NCBI GenBank assembly: GCA_050186335.1 | Contig: JBFWYO010000086.1 | Coordinates: 1 to 20,497, forward strand | DNA: 20,497 nucleotides | Reading direction: 5' to 3' | DNA from: JBFWYO01 sp050186335 | GTDB lineage: Bacteria > Pseudomonadota > Alphaproteobacteria > Bin65 | Shown here: positions 1-7,984 of the stretch, piece by piece | Layout of the letters: every line of letters starts with the position of its first letter | Position numbering within the stretch: position 1 is the first letter of the stretch | Made by a program: the position numbers and the translations under genes | The notes under the pieces: generated by a model | What the model saw: the letters and a program-made list of their open reading frames with translations, nothing else | Told to the model about the DNA's origin: nothing | The model's database searches: none

Positions 1-1106
1 GAGCGCACCAGCCTGCCGCGGCTTTCCGGCGCCCAGAAAGCAGGCACGCCGAACAACTCGCCGAGGGCGGTTTTGATATCGTAGTTGCGCGCCTTGAAAC
101 GCGCCGCGATACGTCTGACTTCGATCGGATCCGGCGTCTCGGAGACGAATTCCCGCCATAGTTTTTCGACGATGTATTCGGCGGTACGCGGATGATCGAG
201 CAGAACGTCGATGATATCGTCGCCGTTGAATGGTCCGCGCTTGCCGAGAAACTTTTTGGCGCCGTCGTCATGCGCCAACCTGCGGAAGCGAAATTCGCCG
301 TTTGCCCGATCGATGCTCCAGCCCGTGAATGCGCGCGCGGCCTCTTTGATATCCTGTTCGGTATATATCTTACCTTCGCCGAGTGCGAATAGTTCCAGCA
401 ACTCGCGGGCAAAATTCTCGTTGGGCCGGTCCCTCCTATTGGCGACGCCATCCAACCACAAGATCATCGCCGGATCGCGCGGTATCGCAGCTAGCAACGA
501 TCGGAAACTGCCGACCGCGTGGCTGCGCAGCAATTGATTTTGGCGATACATGAGCGCCGCCGAGCGCACCTTGCGCACCGACGTTGCGAAGTGATTGTGC
601 CAGAACAACGTCATACGCTCAGTCAGCGGCGATGGCGTCGTCAGCATTTCCCGATACCACCAGGCGCGCAACTCCAGTGTTTCGAGTCGTTGTTGGCGCA
701 GGAACTCCCGCCGCTGCTCGGGTGTGCCTTTCGGCACGCGCAGATCGATCGTTCCGCCCGCCCAGGTCGGTGCCGCTGTGACGGGTTGTACCCTGGTTCG
801 CTCGAGTATGTCGGCGATCGCCTGATCGCGCGTCATCGGCAACAGACGCATCACCTCGTCGGGTGTCGCCGCAAAGCCGATCCGTTGCGCAAAATGGCGG
901 GCATCGGCCAAAGTCATTGCCGAGAGCGGCGTCGCAGGCAGCGCCAGCAGCACGACAATCGCAAGGCTAGCAATCCACAGAGATAGTTTGCGATTGCACC
1001 GCTGCCGGTCAGCAGCGGTCGCGTTATCGAACCGGCTGGTCATAATTGCGGTGATTATTTCCGCAAGCCTCCGCTTCTGGGCATGGCTCACAATGGCTTC
1101 GTCCAT
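1..1106 (-). CDS. DUF1800 family secreted protein, 3' part cut by window edge
   Basis: The minus strand is open from an ATG at 1106 to the window edge, about 368 codons with no stop, so the C-terminus is missing. An N-terminal hydrophobic stretch (about residues 40-62, ending near ATPLSA) looks like a signal peptide or anchor after a charged lead. DUF1800 hallmarks follow in order: FWHNHFATS, then NENFARELLELFALGEG, then EQDIKEAARAFTGWS. In many bacteria this family is found next to DUF1501 genes and is thought to be exported; its biochemical role is not known. A GGAGA sits about 8 bases upstream of the ATG, which favours this start over the in-frame ATG at 1043. It has no obvious link to polysaccharide synthesis and probably marks the edge of the capsule locus. 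The family call is firm; the function is unknown. Confidence 0.9.
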   Translation of the reverse strand, partial: MDEAIVSHAQKRRLAEIITAIMTSRFDNATAADRQRCNRKLSLWIASLAIVVLLALPATPLSAMTLADARHFAQRIGFAATPDEVMRLLPMTRDQAIADILERTRVQPVTAAPTWAGGTIDLRVPKGTPEQRREFLRQQRLETLELRAWWYREMLTTPSPLTERMTLFWHNHFATSVRKVRSAALMYRQNQLLRSHAVGSFRSLLAAIPRDPAMILWLDGVANRRDRPNENFARELLELFALGEGKIYTEQDIKEAARAFTGWSIDRANGEFRFRRLAHDDGAKKFLGKRGPFNGDDIIDVLLDHPRTAEYIVEKLWREFVSETPDPIEVRRIAARFKARNYDIKTALGELFGVPAFWAPESRGRLVR

Positions 1107-1349
1107 GTTGCGGGTCTCCAAGCTCACAGCGCGAGCTTTGGCCACGCATCGCGCTCGAACTGACACACTGAACAGGTCTCGAATTGAACTCTTAGTCGAT
1201 ATTCCCAAGACAAAAGCGGTGCCTAAAACAAGAGTAGCCAAGTAACCCTGCGGCAGCAACGTGGTACGCCGGTAAGGACGTTGCGATCCGGGCTGGTTGG
1301 CGTACGCCTCGCGGACGATCCGATCGCGCACCGGCCGCAAACCGATCAA
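1107..1349. other. intergenic gap, no gene seen
   Basis: These 243 bases lie between the DUF1800 gene and the end of the first GT4 gene, both on the minus strand. I see no convincing coding frame. The stretch 1170-1245 is richer in A and T than its surroundings and probably holds the DUF1800 promoter, but I could not pick a clear -35/-10 pair. A 7-bp inverted repeat lies at 1256-1262 / 1278-1284 with a 15-base spacer and no T-run. Confidence 0.5.
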
Positions 1350-2603
1350 TTAGGCGCTGAATGCCAGCCGTTCGAAGGCGCTAAAATGATCACTCCAGGA
1401 AATCGGGCGAAAGCGATCGAGGCGCTGCAACTGCGCGATCCGCGCCGGCGACGGCTCGGCGGCGTAATCCATGATTGCGCGCATCCAGCCAAGACCGTCA
1501 AGCGGATCGAGATAATCCGGTACGCCCTGCCCGGCTTCGCGCAAACTGGGCAAATCGGAACTGAGTACCGGCACGCCCAGGGCCAGCGCTTCGGCCACCG
1601 GTAAACCAAAGCCCTCTGCAAAGGACGGCATCAACAGCGCGCGGGCCCCGCGCAATGAGCGCCGAATATCCTCATCGGACGCGGTTCGCAGCCACATCAC
1701 ATGACCAGGGAACGCAGCGCAGCGATTGAGCATATCGAAAATATTTTCGTTCTCCCAACCGCGCCGTCCGATCAGGACCAGCTTGGGCGCCGCCGTGCCA
1801 TGGCGCAGGATCATATCGCGCCAGATATTCAGCAGCAGCAAGTGGTTCTTGCGCGGCTCGATCGTACCGACGCAGACAAAATAATTCTCTGCATTAGAGG
1901 CAATCGCCGTACGCTCCATGAAAGCGGGCTCCACGGCCAGTTCGACCGTTGCGGTTTCCGGCTGGCGCAATCGGTGCGCCTGGCAGTAATCGGCAAAGTC
2001 GCGCGCCGTCGATGCCGAATTGACCACTACCAAATCGGCCAACGACGCAATTGTGCGCACGCGCTGGCGATGTCGTGCCGCCGCCCCCGGCCGCGCGTAT
2101 TCGGGAAATCGGATCGGAATCAGGTCGTGCAGGAAAACCACAAATCGGCTGCCGGCCCTCTTCTTCAATCGCCGGTACCGCAGCGGATTCTCCAGACCCT
2201 GGTGCGATATCTTTATGTAAGTGCTTCTGCCATCCGCTCGCCGGCCGCGCCACGCCGCCACAGTCGGCAGCATGTCGAGCCATAGCCCTAGCGGCGCGGC
2301 GCGGACCGGCGCCGGCGTACGTTCAGCGCCCCGGCCGCGCAGAACGGCCGCGGCTGGCGGCGCCGACGTTTCATCGACCGACGGCCCTTGCCACCGCGCC
2401 CCGACCGAACCGATCAAACGCTGCATGGTCTGATCGGGCATCTGCACCAATTGGCCGAACCGGCTGATCACGTAACGGGTCTTGAACCGCTCGTGGGAAA
2501 GGAAATGCCGCGCATATGCCAACTCAACCCGATCGATCCCGGTCGGCGTAGAGGCCGCGGCACGAAAGAAGGTGCGGCTAAGATCGAACAGCACTTCATT
2601 CAT
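1350..2603 (-). CDS. GT4-family glycosyltransferase
   Basis: This 417-residue protein is a retaining GT-B glycosyltransferase. The C-terminal half carries the family signatures: VGTIEPRKNH (start of the nucleotide-sugar domain, about residue 245), LVLIGRRGW, and the EX7E region SFAEGFGLPVAEAL followed by GVPVLSSDLPSLREAG. The N-terminal half has FVVFLHDLIPIRFPEY, typical of the acceptor domain. It would transfer one sugar from a nucleotide donor to the growing capsule chain at the inner face of the membrane; donor and acceptor cannot be read from the sequence. Its ATG overlaps the stop of the upstream GT4 gene in an ATGA junction at 2600-2603, so the two are probably translationally coupled. 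Length is normal for the family. The Ala/Pro/Arg-rich stretch around residues 75-105 looks like a flexible insertion. Confidence 0.92.
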   Translation of the reverse strand: MNEVLFDLSRTFFRAAASTPTGIDRVELAYARHFLSHERFKTRYVISRFGQLVQMPDQTMQRLIGSVGARWQGPSVDETSAPPAAAVLRGRGAERTPAPVRAAPLGLWLDMLPTVAAWRGRRADGRSTYIKISHQGLENPLRYRRLKKRAGSRFVVFLHDLIPIRFPEYARPGAAARHRQRVRTIASLADLVVVNSASTARDFADYCQAHRLRQPETATVELAVEPAFMERTAIASNAENYFVCVGTIEPRKNHLLLLNIWRDMILRHGTAAPKLVLIGRRGWENENIFDMLNRCAAFPGHVMWLRTASDEDIRRSLRGARALLMPSFAEGFGLPVAEALALGVPVLSSDLPSLREAGQGVPDYLDPLDGLGWMRAIMDYAAEPSPARIAQLQRLDRFRPISWSDHFSAFERLAFSA

Positions 2604-3919
2604 GGGTCGATCCGCCGATACATCTCTTGCAGGCGCGCCTTGTAACGCTCGGTCGTGAAATTCTCGACCTGCTTCAGGCCGCGCGCGCGCAAGTTGCCCC
2701 GCAACTCACCATTGCCGTCGAGCTCGCGGATGCCCTCGGCCATCTTCCGCACATTGTATGGGTCGACGATCAGCGCCGCATCGCCGGCCACCTCCGGCAG
2801 CGATCCTTGGTCGGACGTCAGAACGGGCGTTTCGAGCTGCATGGCTTCTAGCACCGGCAAACCGAAACCCTCGTACAACGACGGAAACAGCACCGCCTTA
2901 GCTCCGCGGATGAGGCTGACGAGCACCGGGAACGGCGCATATTCGAAGCGCATGACTTTGCGTCGCACCAGCGTCAGGTCGCCGATGCTGCGTTCGTAAC
3001 GGATGTGGTCCTCGTTGAGCAAGCGCAGCTCCTGATCCGATTTCCAGCCTTCGGCCGCCACGATCACCAGCGGCGTGTCGATCCCGGCGGCGAGATAGGC
3101 CTCGATCAGCCGGCCGACATTTTTTTTCGGCTCAAGCGCGCCGAAATAGAGAAAATATGCGCCGTACTCGAGTCCGAAAATCCCTTTGATTTCGCGCGTC
3201 ACGGCATCGATCGGCCGTGTCGCAAGTGCGGCCGGAATTTCGACGGCTTGAAACGTGTTGGTGATTTTGTCCGGTGACGCGCCGAGAAGATTGACGATAT
3301 CGCGCTTGGAATTCTCGGAAACTGTGACGATGTGATCGGCATCGCGTACCAGACTCTTCATCAGTCTAAGATAATAGCTTTTGTTGTCGAGCGTCGTATA
3401 CGGCAAACGCAGTGGTATCAAATCGTGCAGCGTATAGATGTTCTTGGCACCCGCCACTTTCAGCGGCAGCGGATACGTCCAGTGCGCGATTGATGGGCGG
3501 GATGGCACGGTTACGGTCAGCGGCTTGCCCCAAGCACGAAAACCGTTCCTGCCTAGCGTAAAAAGCTCGGGCACGTTCCAGATTCTATCGAAATGCGGCA
3601 AACGCGAGCGGAACGGCGTCGCGATTACGTCGCCGGTGACGGGCACCTCACGTGCGGTCGATCCGACAGGGGCTGCAAAGGCTTTGGCGACGTAGCGGAC
3701 GATCTCATGCCAATATTGTTCGGTTTTCGGCCGCGGATCAAAGAAGCTGATCTCGCGCAGCAAGGAGTCCCGGCTCGAGGATATGCGCGCACCGTACAGA
3801 ATTTCCACCCGAGCGCCGATCTCGTGCAGCATGAAGCTGAGATTGCGGGCATAGGTCGCAACGCCGGTGCCCTTCTCGAGCGCCAAATTGTAGCCGTCTA
3901 CAAGTATGCTCTTAGCCAT
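2600..3919 (-). CDS. GT4-family glycosyltransferase
   Basis: A 439-residue GT-B glycosyltransferase. The start at 3919 (MAKSILVDGYNLAL) is preferred because GGGAG lies 5 bases upstream; an in-frame ATG at 3952 would add 11 residues with no family likeness. The N-terminus has a glycine-containing loop (GTGVATYARNL) usual for GT4 acceptor domains, then IYTLHDLIPLRLPY and DHIVTVSENSKRDIV. The C-terminal domain has YFGALEPKKNVGRLIEAY and the EX7E stretch SLYEGFGLPVLEAM followed by TPVLTSDQGSLPEVAGDAAL. It resembles mannosyl- and rhamnosyl-transferases of the WbaZ/WbdA type, but the sugar cannot be assigned. It is the first gene of a two-gene minus-strand operon and is divergent from kpsM, with a 175-base gap that should hold the promoters of both operons. 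Confidence 0.93.
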   Translation of the reverse strand: MAKSILVDGYNLALEKGTGVATYARNLSFMLHEIGARVEILYGARISSSRDSLLREISFFDPRPKTEQYWHEIVRYVAKAFAAPVGSTAREVPVTGDVIATPFRSRLPHFDRIWNVPELFTLGRNGFRAWGKPLTVTVPSRPSIAHWTYPLPLKVAGAKNIYTLHDLIPLRLPYTTLDNKSYYLRLMKSLVRDADHIVTVSENSKRDIVNLLGASPDKITNTFQAVEIPAALATRPIDAVTREIKGIFGLEYGAYFLYFGALEPKKNVGRLIEAYLAAGIDTPLVIVAAEGWKSDQELRLLNEDHIRYERSIGDLTLVRRKVMRFEYAPFPVLVSLIRGAKAVLFPSLYEGFGLPVLEAMQLETPVLTSDQGSLPEVAGDAALIVDPYNVRKMAEGIRELDGNGELRGNLRARGLKQVENFTTERYKARLQEMYRRIDP

Positions 3920-4094
3920 CTGCGCTCCCGTCGCGCGGTAACATAACATCATGCATTAACAGGAAAATATCCCTGCCACGCAAACTCGGTTCATGAATAC
4001 CTGCAATCGTGGATTGGCGCGCAGCCCCCAGGTTCGCTAGAGTATCCAACACTTTGTAAAAACGCCCGCCCAGAAGCAATGGACGATTCGCCCG
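3920..4094. promoter_or_regulatory. divergent intergenic region between GT4 operon and kpsMTE
   Basis: The 175 bases separate two divergent operons and must contain their 5' control signals. A possible sigma70-like pair for kpsM is TTGGCG at 4014-4019 and TAGAGT at 4038-4043 with an 18-base spacer. The AT-richer part 3940-3970 could serve the minus-strand operon. These assignments are weak pattern matches; only the divergent layout is solid. Confidence 0.3.
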
Positions 4095-4901
4095 GTGCCT
4101 AAGCGCCCCATGCCCTCCCACATGCCGCCGTTGCGCGCTGCCGCGCGGGTACAGGGCCGCGTAATCTGGGCGCTTATGCTCAACGAGATGAACACGCGCC
4201 TGCGCGGCCGCAGTTTCGGCTACGCATGGGTGGTCCTGGAGCCGATCGTCGTCATCAGCCTGCTGGTGATTGCGTTCAGCACATTCCGTCACACCGCCCC
4301 GCTCGGCATGGACACCGCCCCCTTCTTCGCCACCGGCGTACTGGCATTCCAGTGCTTCTCACGCAACGCTACTCAGGGCCGACGTATACACGGCCGGCAC
4401 GGCGTTACCAGCTACCCGCAAGTTGCCGAACTCGACCTGATTATCGCGCGTGCATTGTTGAACTATCTGACCTATGTCATCGTGCTGGTGTCGATCCTAG
4501 CCGTCATCCGCGCCTTCAATCTAGGCAACTGGCCGCATTCATGGCTTGGCCTGTTTTGCGATTTGGCGCTCGCCACTTTGCTGGGCGTTTCATTGGGCAT
4601 ATTGGTGCGCGCGCTGACCGCGTTCGTAAGTTGGGTAGAACAGTTCGTAAGCGTGGCAATGCGCGTGATGTTTATCTTCTCCGGCGTGTTCTTCATTCCG
4701 GCACTGCTGCCGGATCCGTATCGTGAGATACTGCTCTATAATCCGGTCCTGCATGTCACCGAATTCGCGCGCTCCAGTCATTTCGCGAATTTCACCGACA
4801 AATATGCGTCGCTGTCTTACGTTATCTGGTGGATCGCCGGCCTACTGTTCGTGGGATTGATCGCCGAGCGTGCGGTGCGCCAACGAGCGGCCCCGCTATG
4901 A
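4095..4901 (+). CDS. kpsM: capsule polysaccharide ABC exporter, permease (KpsM family)
   Basis: Inner-membrane subunit of an ABC-2 type exporter that moves finished capsular polysaccharide across the cytoplasmic membrane. The protein (268 residues from the GTG at 4095) has the KpsM/CtrC order: a short cytoplasmic N-terminus, the conserved TRLRGRSFGYAWVVLEP segment before the first membrane helix, FFATGVLAFQCF, then hydrophobic helices around LLNYLTYVIVLVSILAVI, LALATLLGVSLGILV, VMFIFSGVFFIPALLP and VIWWIAGLLFVGLIA. HVTEFARSSHF near the end is also family-like. The start is uncertain: in-frame ATGs at 4110 and 4122 are equally possible and none has a strong ribosome site. The last codons overlap the kpsT start (ATGA at 4898-4901), so the two subunits are co-translated. 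Confidence 0.93.
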   Translation: MPKRPMPSHMPPLRAAARVQGRVIWALMLNEMNTRLRGRSFGYAWVVLEPIVVISLLVIAFSTFRHTAPLGMDTAPFFATGVLAFQCFSRNATQGRRIHGRHGVTSYPQVAELDLIIARALLNYLTYVIVLVSILAVIRAFNLGNWPHSWLGLFCDLALATLLGVSLGILVRALTAFVSWVEQFVSVAMRVMFIFSGVFFIPALLPDPYREILLYNPVLHVTEFARSSHFANFTDKYASLSYVIWWIAGLLFVGLIAERAVRQRAAPL

Positions 4902-5554
4902 TCGCACTGGACCGGGTCTCGAAATGGTATGACCGTCGCGAGGGCCGCGAGATGGTGCTTGACCGCGCTTCGGCGGTGCTGCCGGAAGGCGGCGGCCTCG
5001 TCATTTACGGCGCGCCGGGAACCGGGAAGTCCACACTGCTACGGCTGTTTGCCGGCACGGAAAAATCCGATCGCGGTATGGTCCTCCGTGACGGGCGGAT
5101 TTCCTGGCCATTGGGCACAATGCTGCCGTTCGTAGGCGCGCAGACGGTGCGCGACAATGTCCGCTTCCTATGCCGTATCAACGGCACGGATGCCCGCCGG
5201 GTGCTGGCGGAAACCGACCAATTCGGCGAGTTTGGCCGGCTTTTGGACGAGCCGTTTTCGCGCTATGCTGGGCCGCAACGGCAGAAGTTAATGATCGGCC
5301 TTTGGCTGGCCCTGGATTATGATTGCTATCTGATCGATCGCTTGCCGCAGTTGCCCGATGGCGAAACACAACGACGGTTTCGCGCCTTGGCAGCGGAACG
5401 ACGTCGCCGGGCATGGATCGTCGGCGTCGAAGCAAAGCCGGGAGACTTGAAGCTGCAATTCGACCGAGGCGCGGTTTTGCACGACGGCAAACTGACGGTT
5501 TATGCCGATCTGGACCGGGCGCGCGCCGCATATCGCGCCCACGAACTGGTGTAG
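4898..5554 (+). CDS. kpsT: capsule exporter ATP-binding subunit (KpsT family), degenerate active site
   Basis: A 218-residue ABC ATPase-fold protein of KpsT/CtrD type, without the C-terminal carbohydrate-binding domain of Wzt. The ATG at 4898 overlapping the kpsM stop is chosen over an in-frame start upstream at 4829. Walker A is intact (GAPGTGKST, residues 38-46), and ISWPLG plus TVRDNVRFLCRINGT match KpsT. Several catalytic elements are not. The signature motif, normally YSSGM, reads YAGPQ (123-127). Walker B is DCYLID followed by Arg148 where the catalytic Glu is expected. The D-loop AVGD is replaced by QLPD, and no His occurs at the H-loop (WIVGVEAKP, 173-181). It can probably bind nucleotide, but ATP hydrolysis by the usual mechanism looks impaired. 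The frame is clean, so this looks like divergence rather than a pseudogene. Confidence 0.9.
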   Translation: MIALDRVSKWYDRREGREMVLDRASAVLPEGGGLVIYGAPGTGKSTLLRLFAGTEKSDRGMVLRDGRISWPLGTMLPFVGAQTVRDNVRFLCRINGTDARRVLAETDQFGEFGRLLDEPFSRYAGPQRQKLMIGLWLALDYDCYLIDRLPQLPDGETQRRFRALAAERRRRAWIVGVEAKPGDLKLQFDRGAVLHDGKLTVYADLDRARAAYRAHELV

Positions 5555-5557
5555 ACG

Positions 5558-6880
5558 ATGGACGACGGACGACCGATCGACGACCAGCCACCGGCCCGTC
5601 CGCGGAACGACGGAACCGAACGTGCGCCGCAAGATCGCGCGCGGGACGATATTCCAACACGCGATCAACCGAAAGGCGAGCGGCCGGCAGCCGACCGGTT
5701 GCGTTCGGACGCGCCGCCACGCAGTTTGGCGGATCGGCAAGCCGCGCGACGCGTGCGAGAGACGCGTCAGGCGGCACGGGTAATGGCTCGGCCGAAGCGG
5801 AAGCCGCACACACGCAACGCCTTTCTGGCGCTGGTCATCCTGCCGACCCTGGTGGTTGCACTTTACACCTTGCTGTTCGCGTCGGACCAATACGTATCCG
5901 AAACGCGGTTCTGGGTGCGCGGACAGAAGGCCGCACAGCCGAACGTGATCGGCACCATGTTGGGCGCGCCGAGCAGCAGCGCGACACTTGAAGAAACTTT
6001 GGCGGTGCGGGATTTCATCCTGTCCAACGACGCCGTTGCGCTGCTGGAAAAGCGCGTCGATCTGCGCCGCGTTTACGGCAATTCCGACATCGATTACTTC
6101 AACCGTTTGTCGGCCGACGCCAGCGCGGAGCGGCTGGTCAGCTATCACCGCGAGATGATCGAACTGGGCCATAATCTCCAGTCCGGCATCATGACGATGC
6201 GCGTGGCTGCATACGGCGGGAAGGAGGCGCTGGCGCTGAGTACGGCGTTGCTGCAGATGGCCGAGGAACTGATCAACCGCTTCAACGAGCGCGCATTGCA
6301 GGACGCGTTACGCGTCGGCCGCGAAGAAGTGCGCGTCGCCGAAGAACGAGTCGCGCGGATCCGTCAGGAATTGACGACCTTTCGTGACCGCGCTCGCGCC
6401 ATCGATCCGAGCCAGTCCACGGCAACGGTGCTGAGCAACATCGGCGCGTTGGAGCTTCGTCTTGCCAACGCACGCACCGAATTTGCCGAAGCGAAAACCT
6501 ATTTGGCGCCGGATAGCCAGCAGATTATCGCGCTGAAAACGCGGATCGCGGCGCTGGAGGCGGAGATCGACCGGGAGAAATCGCGGCTGACCGGTACCGA
6601 CGGCGCGCTCGCGCCGATCGTGGCCGAATACGAAAAACTGCAATTGCAGCGCGACTTCGCCGACAAGGGGTTGGCCTCGGCTCTGGCGTCGCTGGAAACT
6701 GCGCGCATCGAAGCGCAACGCCAGCAGATGTTCATCGTACGCGTGGTATCGCCCAACGAGCCGCAACGGCCCGATTGGTGGCGCAGCTGGATCACGGTGG
6801 TTTCCGTGTTCGCGGGCAGCCTGCTGATGTTCGGCATCGGCGCGCTGATGATTACCGCAACGCGAGATCGCTCGCGTTAG
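5558..6880 (+). CDS. kpsE: capsule export inner-membrane protein, KpsE/CtrB family
   Basis: A 440-residue polysaccharide co-polymerase-like protein that bridges the inner-membrane KpsM/T exporter and the outer-membrane KpsD channel. It begins 3 bases after kpsT stops. The first ~85 residues are Arg/Asp/Pro-rich and look disordered and cytoplasmic, which is long for the family. Membrane helix 1 is near residues 87-107 (FLALVILPTLVVALYTLLFA), followed by ASDQYVSETRFWVR, typical of KpsE/BexC/CtrB. The large periplasmic part contains heptad-like, Glu/Arg/Leu-rich stretches (about residues 245-375) that predict coiled coils. SPNEPQRPDWWR comes just before membrane helix 2 (about 411-433), and the tail is short. 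It is the last gene of the plus-strand export operon; a hairpin overlaps its stop codon. Confidence 0.93.
   Translation: MDDGRPIDDQPPARPRNDGTERAPQDRARDDIPTRDQPKGERPAADRLRSDAPPRSLADRQAARRVRETRQAARVMARPKRKPHTRNAFLALVILPTLVVALYTLLFASDQYVSETRFWVRGQKAAQPNVIGTMLGAPSSSATLEETLAVRDFILSNDAVALLEKRVDLRRVYGNSDIDYFNRLSADASAERLVSYHREMIELGHNLQSGIMTMRVAAYGGKEALALSTALLQMAEELINRFNERALQDALRVGREEVRVAEERVARIRQELTTFRDRARAIDPSQSTATVLSNIGALELRLANARTEFAEAKTYLAPDSQQIIALKTRIAALEAEIDREKSRLTGTDGALAPIVAEYEKLQLQRDFADKGLASALASLETARIEAQRQQMFIVRVVSPNEPQRPDWWRSWITVVSVFAGSLLMFGIGALMITATRDRSR
6859..6878. terminator. perfect 8-bp hairpin at the kpsE 3' end
   Basis: AACGCGAG and CTCGCGTT form a perfect 8-bp stem with a 4-base loop, lying on the last codons and first stop base of kpsE. 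It sits between two convergent genes, 21 bases past the stop of the minus-strand gene that ends at 6899, so it could act in both directions. Neither side has a T-run, so a classical intrinsic terminator is not assured; it may instead protect the mRNA end. Confidence 0.35.
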
Positions 6881-6898
6881 CATTCCGATTCGCAGCGG

Positions 6899-7945
6899 TC
6901 ATTTCAGGCGTCCCAGAACAGGCGCGATCAACATCGATTCGGACAGTCGCGCCAGCCAGAAATCGGGCACGTCGCCGGCGGGATTGACCGGTCCGACGAT
7001 GTTGGTCCATTCCCGGCAATCGACCATGCGCCACGATGCGGCCGGTGCCGCCGCGAGATCGTCGCACCGACGGGACCGTTCGAGCCGCGCGGCGCGCGCC
7101 TGAACGTCGACCAGCCGCGTGCGGCCGAGCTGCTCCCACCGCTCCCAGCGCGTCCAGCCGAGTTCGCGCGTGAAGTAAAACCGCTCCAGATGATCGGCGC
7201 GCGCGATACTGGCACCGCCGAAATGCTCGGACACAAGTACCGACATAGAATAGGTGCGCGCCCGCCCGAAGTCGGCACGAAACCGATACGAACCCAAGTA
7301 CCAGCGGGTCAGCGCAAGATCGTAATTCTGCGGACAGGAGGTCGGATCTGCATGGAGCCGCAAGCGCGCGACCGTATGACCGGCCCGAAATGCACCCGGT
7401 CGAAACGTGGCGTCGACGAGAATCCATGAGTCGAAGGTCGACGCGGGGCCCGGCCGGCCGGCGCACCCGGTGCCGACAAACAGCTTGAGGCCGTCCGCAT
7501 CCTCTGTACCGCCGATCGCGACGGACCCGCGCGAAAAAATCACGAATTGGCCCCCATCGCCCCGTCCGGCGTCGAACTGTCCGAAGCGTCGCCTTTGCGA
7601 TCCGAAATCGAATGTTTGAACAACAACGACGCCGAGCTTTTCGGAACGCACCGCGACGGAATCGCTGCGCTGATAACCGGCAGGAAGCGAAGCGCGAGAA
7701 GCCGAGTTCGCGTAATCGTGCTTATGGTAAGTCAGCATTTCGCCGGGCCGGTGATCGCGATGCGCGAGGCATCCCGCCCGATCGACCGGGCTAACGCCGA
7801 CGACCGGGCGGCCCGCATCATCGACGCAAATATTCTGCGTCATGAAATCGCGGACAATTGTCCAGTTCAAATCCTCTTCCGCACGGACCGTGAATGCGCC
7901 GAAAACGACGAACGTCATGATGAGTGTGATTGCCGCCCGGCGCAC
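6899..7945 (-). CDS. secreted protein of unknown function
   Basis: I do not recognise this 348-residue protein. A GTG start at 7945 gives a good signal peptide: Arg-Arg, then a hydrophobic core (AAITLIMTFVVFGAF), then cleavage around VRA-EED. An ATG nine codons later would lose the Arg pair. The mature part has six Cys (in NICVD, AGCLA, TGCAG, TSCPQ, RRCDD and VDCRE), consistent with disulfides in the periplasm or outside the cell. It is rich in Arg, Trp and beta-prone segments such as FDSWILVDATFRPG, and has no membrane helix after the signal. It starts 39 bases after the GT61 gene stops on the same strand, so the two are probably co-transcribed. A role in capsule assembly or attachment is suggested only by location. 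Coding status is supported by the signal peptide and G/C-ending codons. Confidence 0.72.
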   Translation of the reverse strand: MRRAAITLIMTFVVFGAFTVRAEEDLNWTIVRDFMTQNICVDDAGRPVVGVSPVDRAGCLAHRDHRPGEMLTYHKHDYANSASRASLPAGYQRSDSVAVRSEKLGVVVVQTFDFGSQRRRFGQFDAGRGDGGQFVIFSRGSVAIGGTEDADGLKLFVGTGCAGRPGPASTFDSWILVDATFRPGAFRAGHTVARLRLHADPTSCPQNYDLALTRWYLGSYRFRADFGRARTYSMSVLVSEHFGGASIARADHLERFYFTRELGWTRWERWEQLGRTRLVDVQARAARLERSRRCDDLAAAPAASWRMVDCREWTNIVGPVNPAGDVPDFWLARLSESMLIAPVLGRLK

Positions 7946-7984
7946 GATTCCGATTCCGTTGTTCCCGAATGATGGACGTTGGTA

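Noticed and set aside
1256..1284. Inverted repeat GCAACGT / ACGTTGC with a 15-base spacer
   Set aside because: The stem is only 7 bp, the loop is long and there is no T-run; it could be a chance event in GC-rich DNA, so it is not called a terminator or operator.
4829..4897. Upstream extension of kpsT to 4829
   Set aside because: It would overlap the last helix of kpsM by over 70 bases, and the added residues do not match the KpsT family, which begins at MIALDRVSKWY.
5178..6172. Long minus-strand open frames opposite kpsT and kpsE
   Set aside because: They are Arg/Ala/Pro-rich mirror frames of clearly recognisable genes and have no family motifs.
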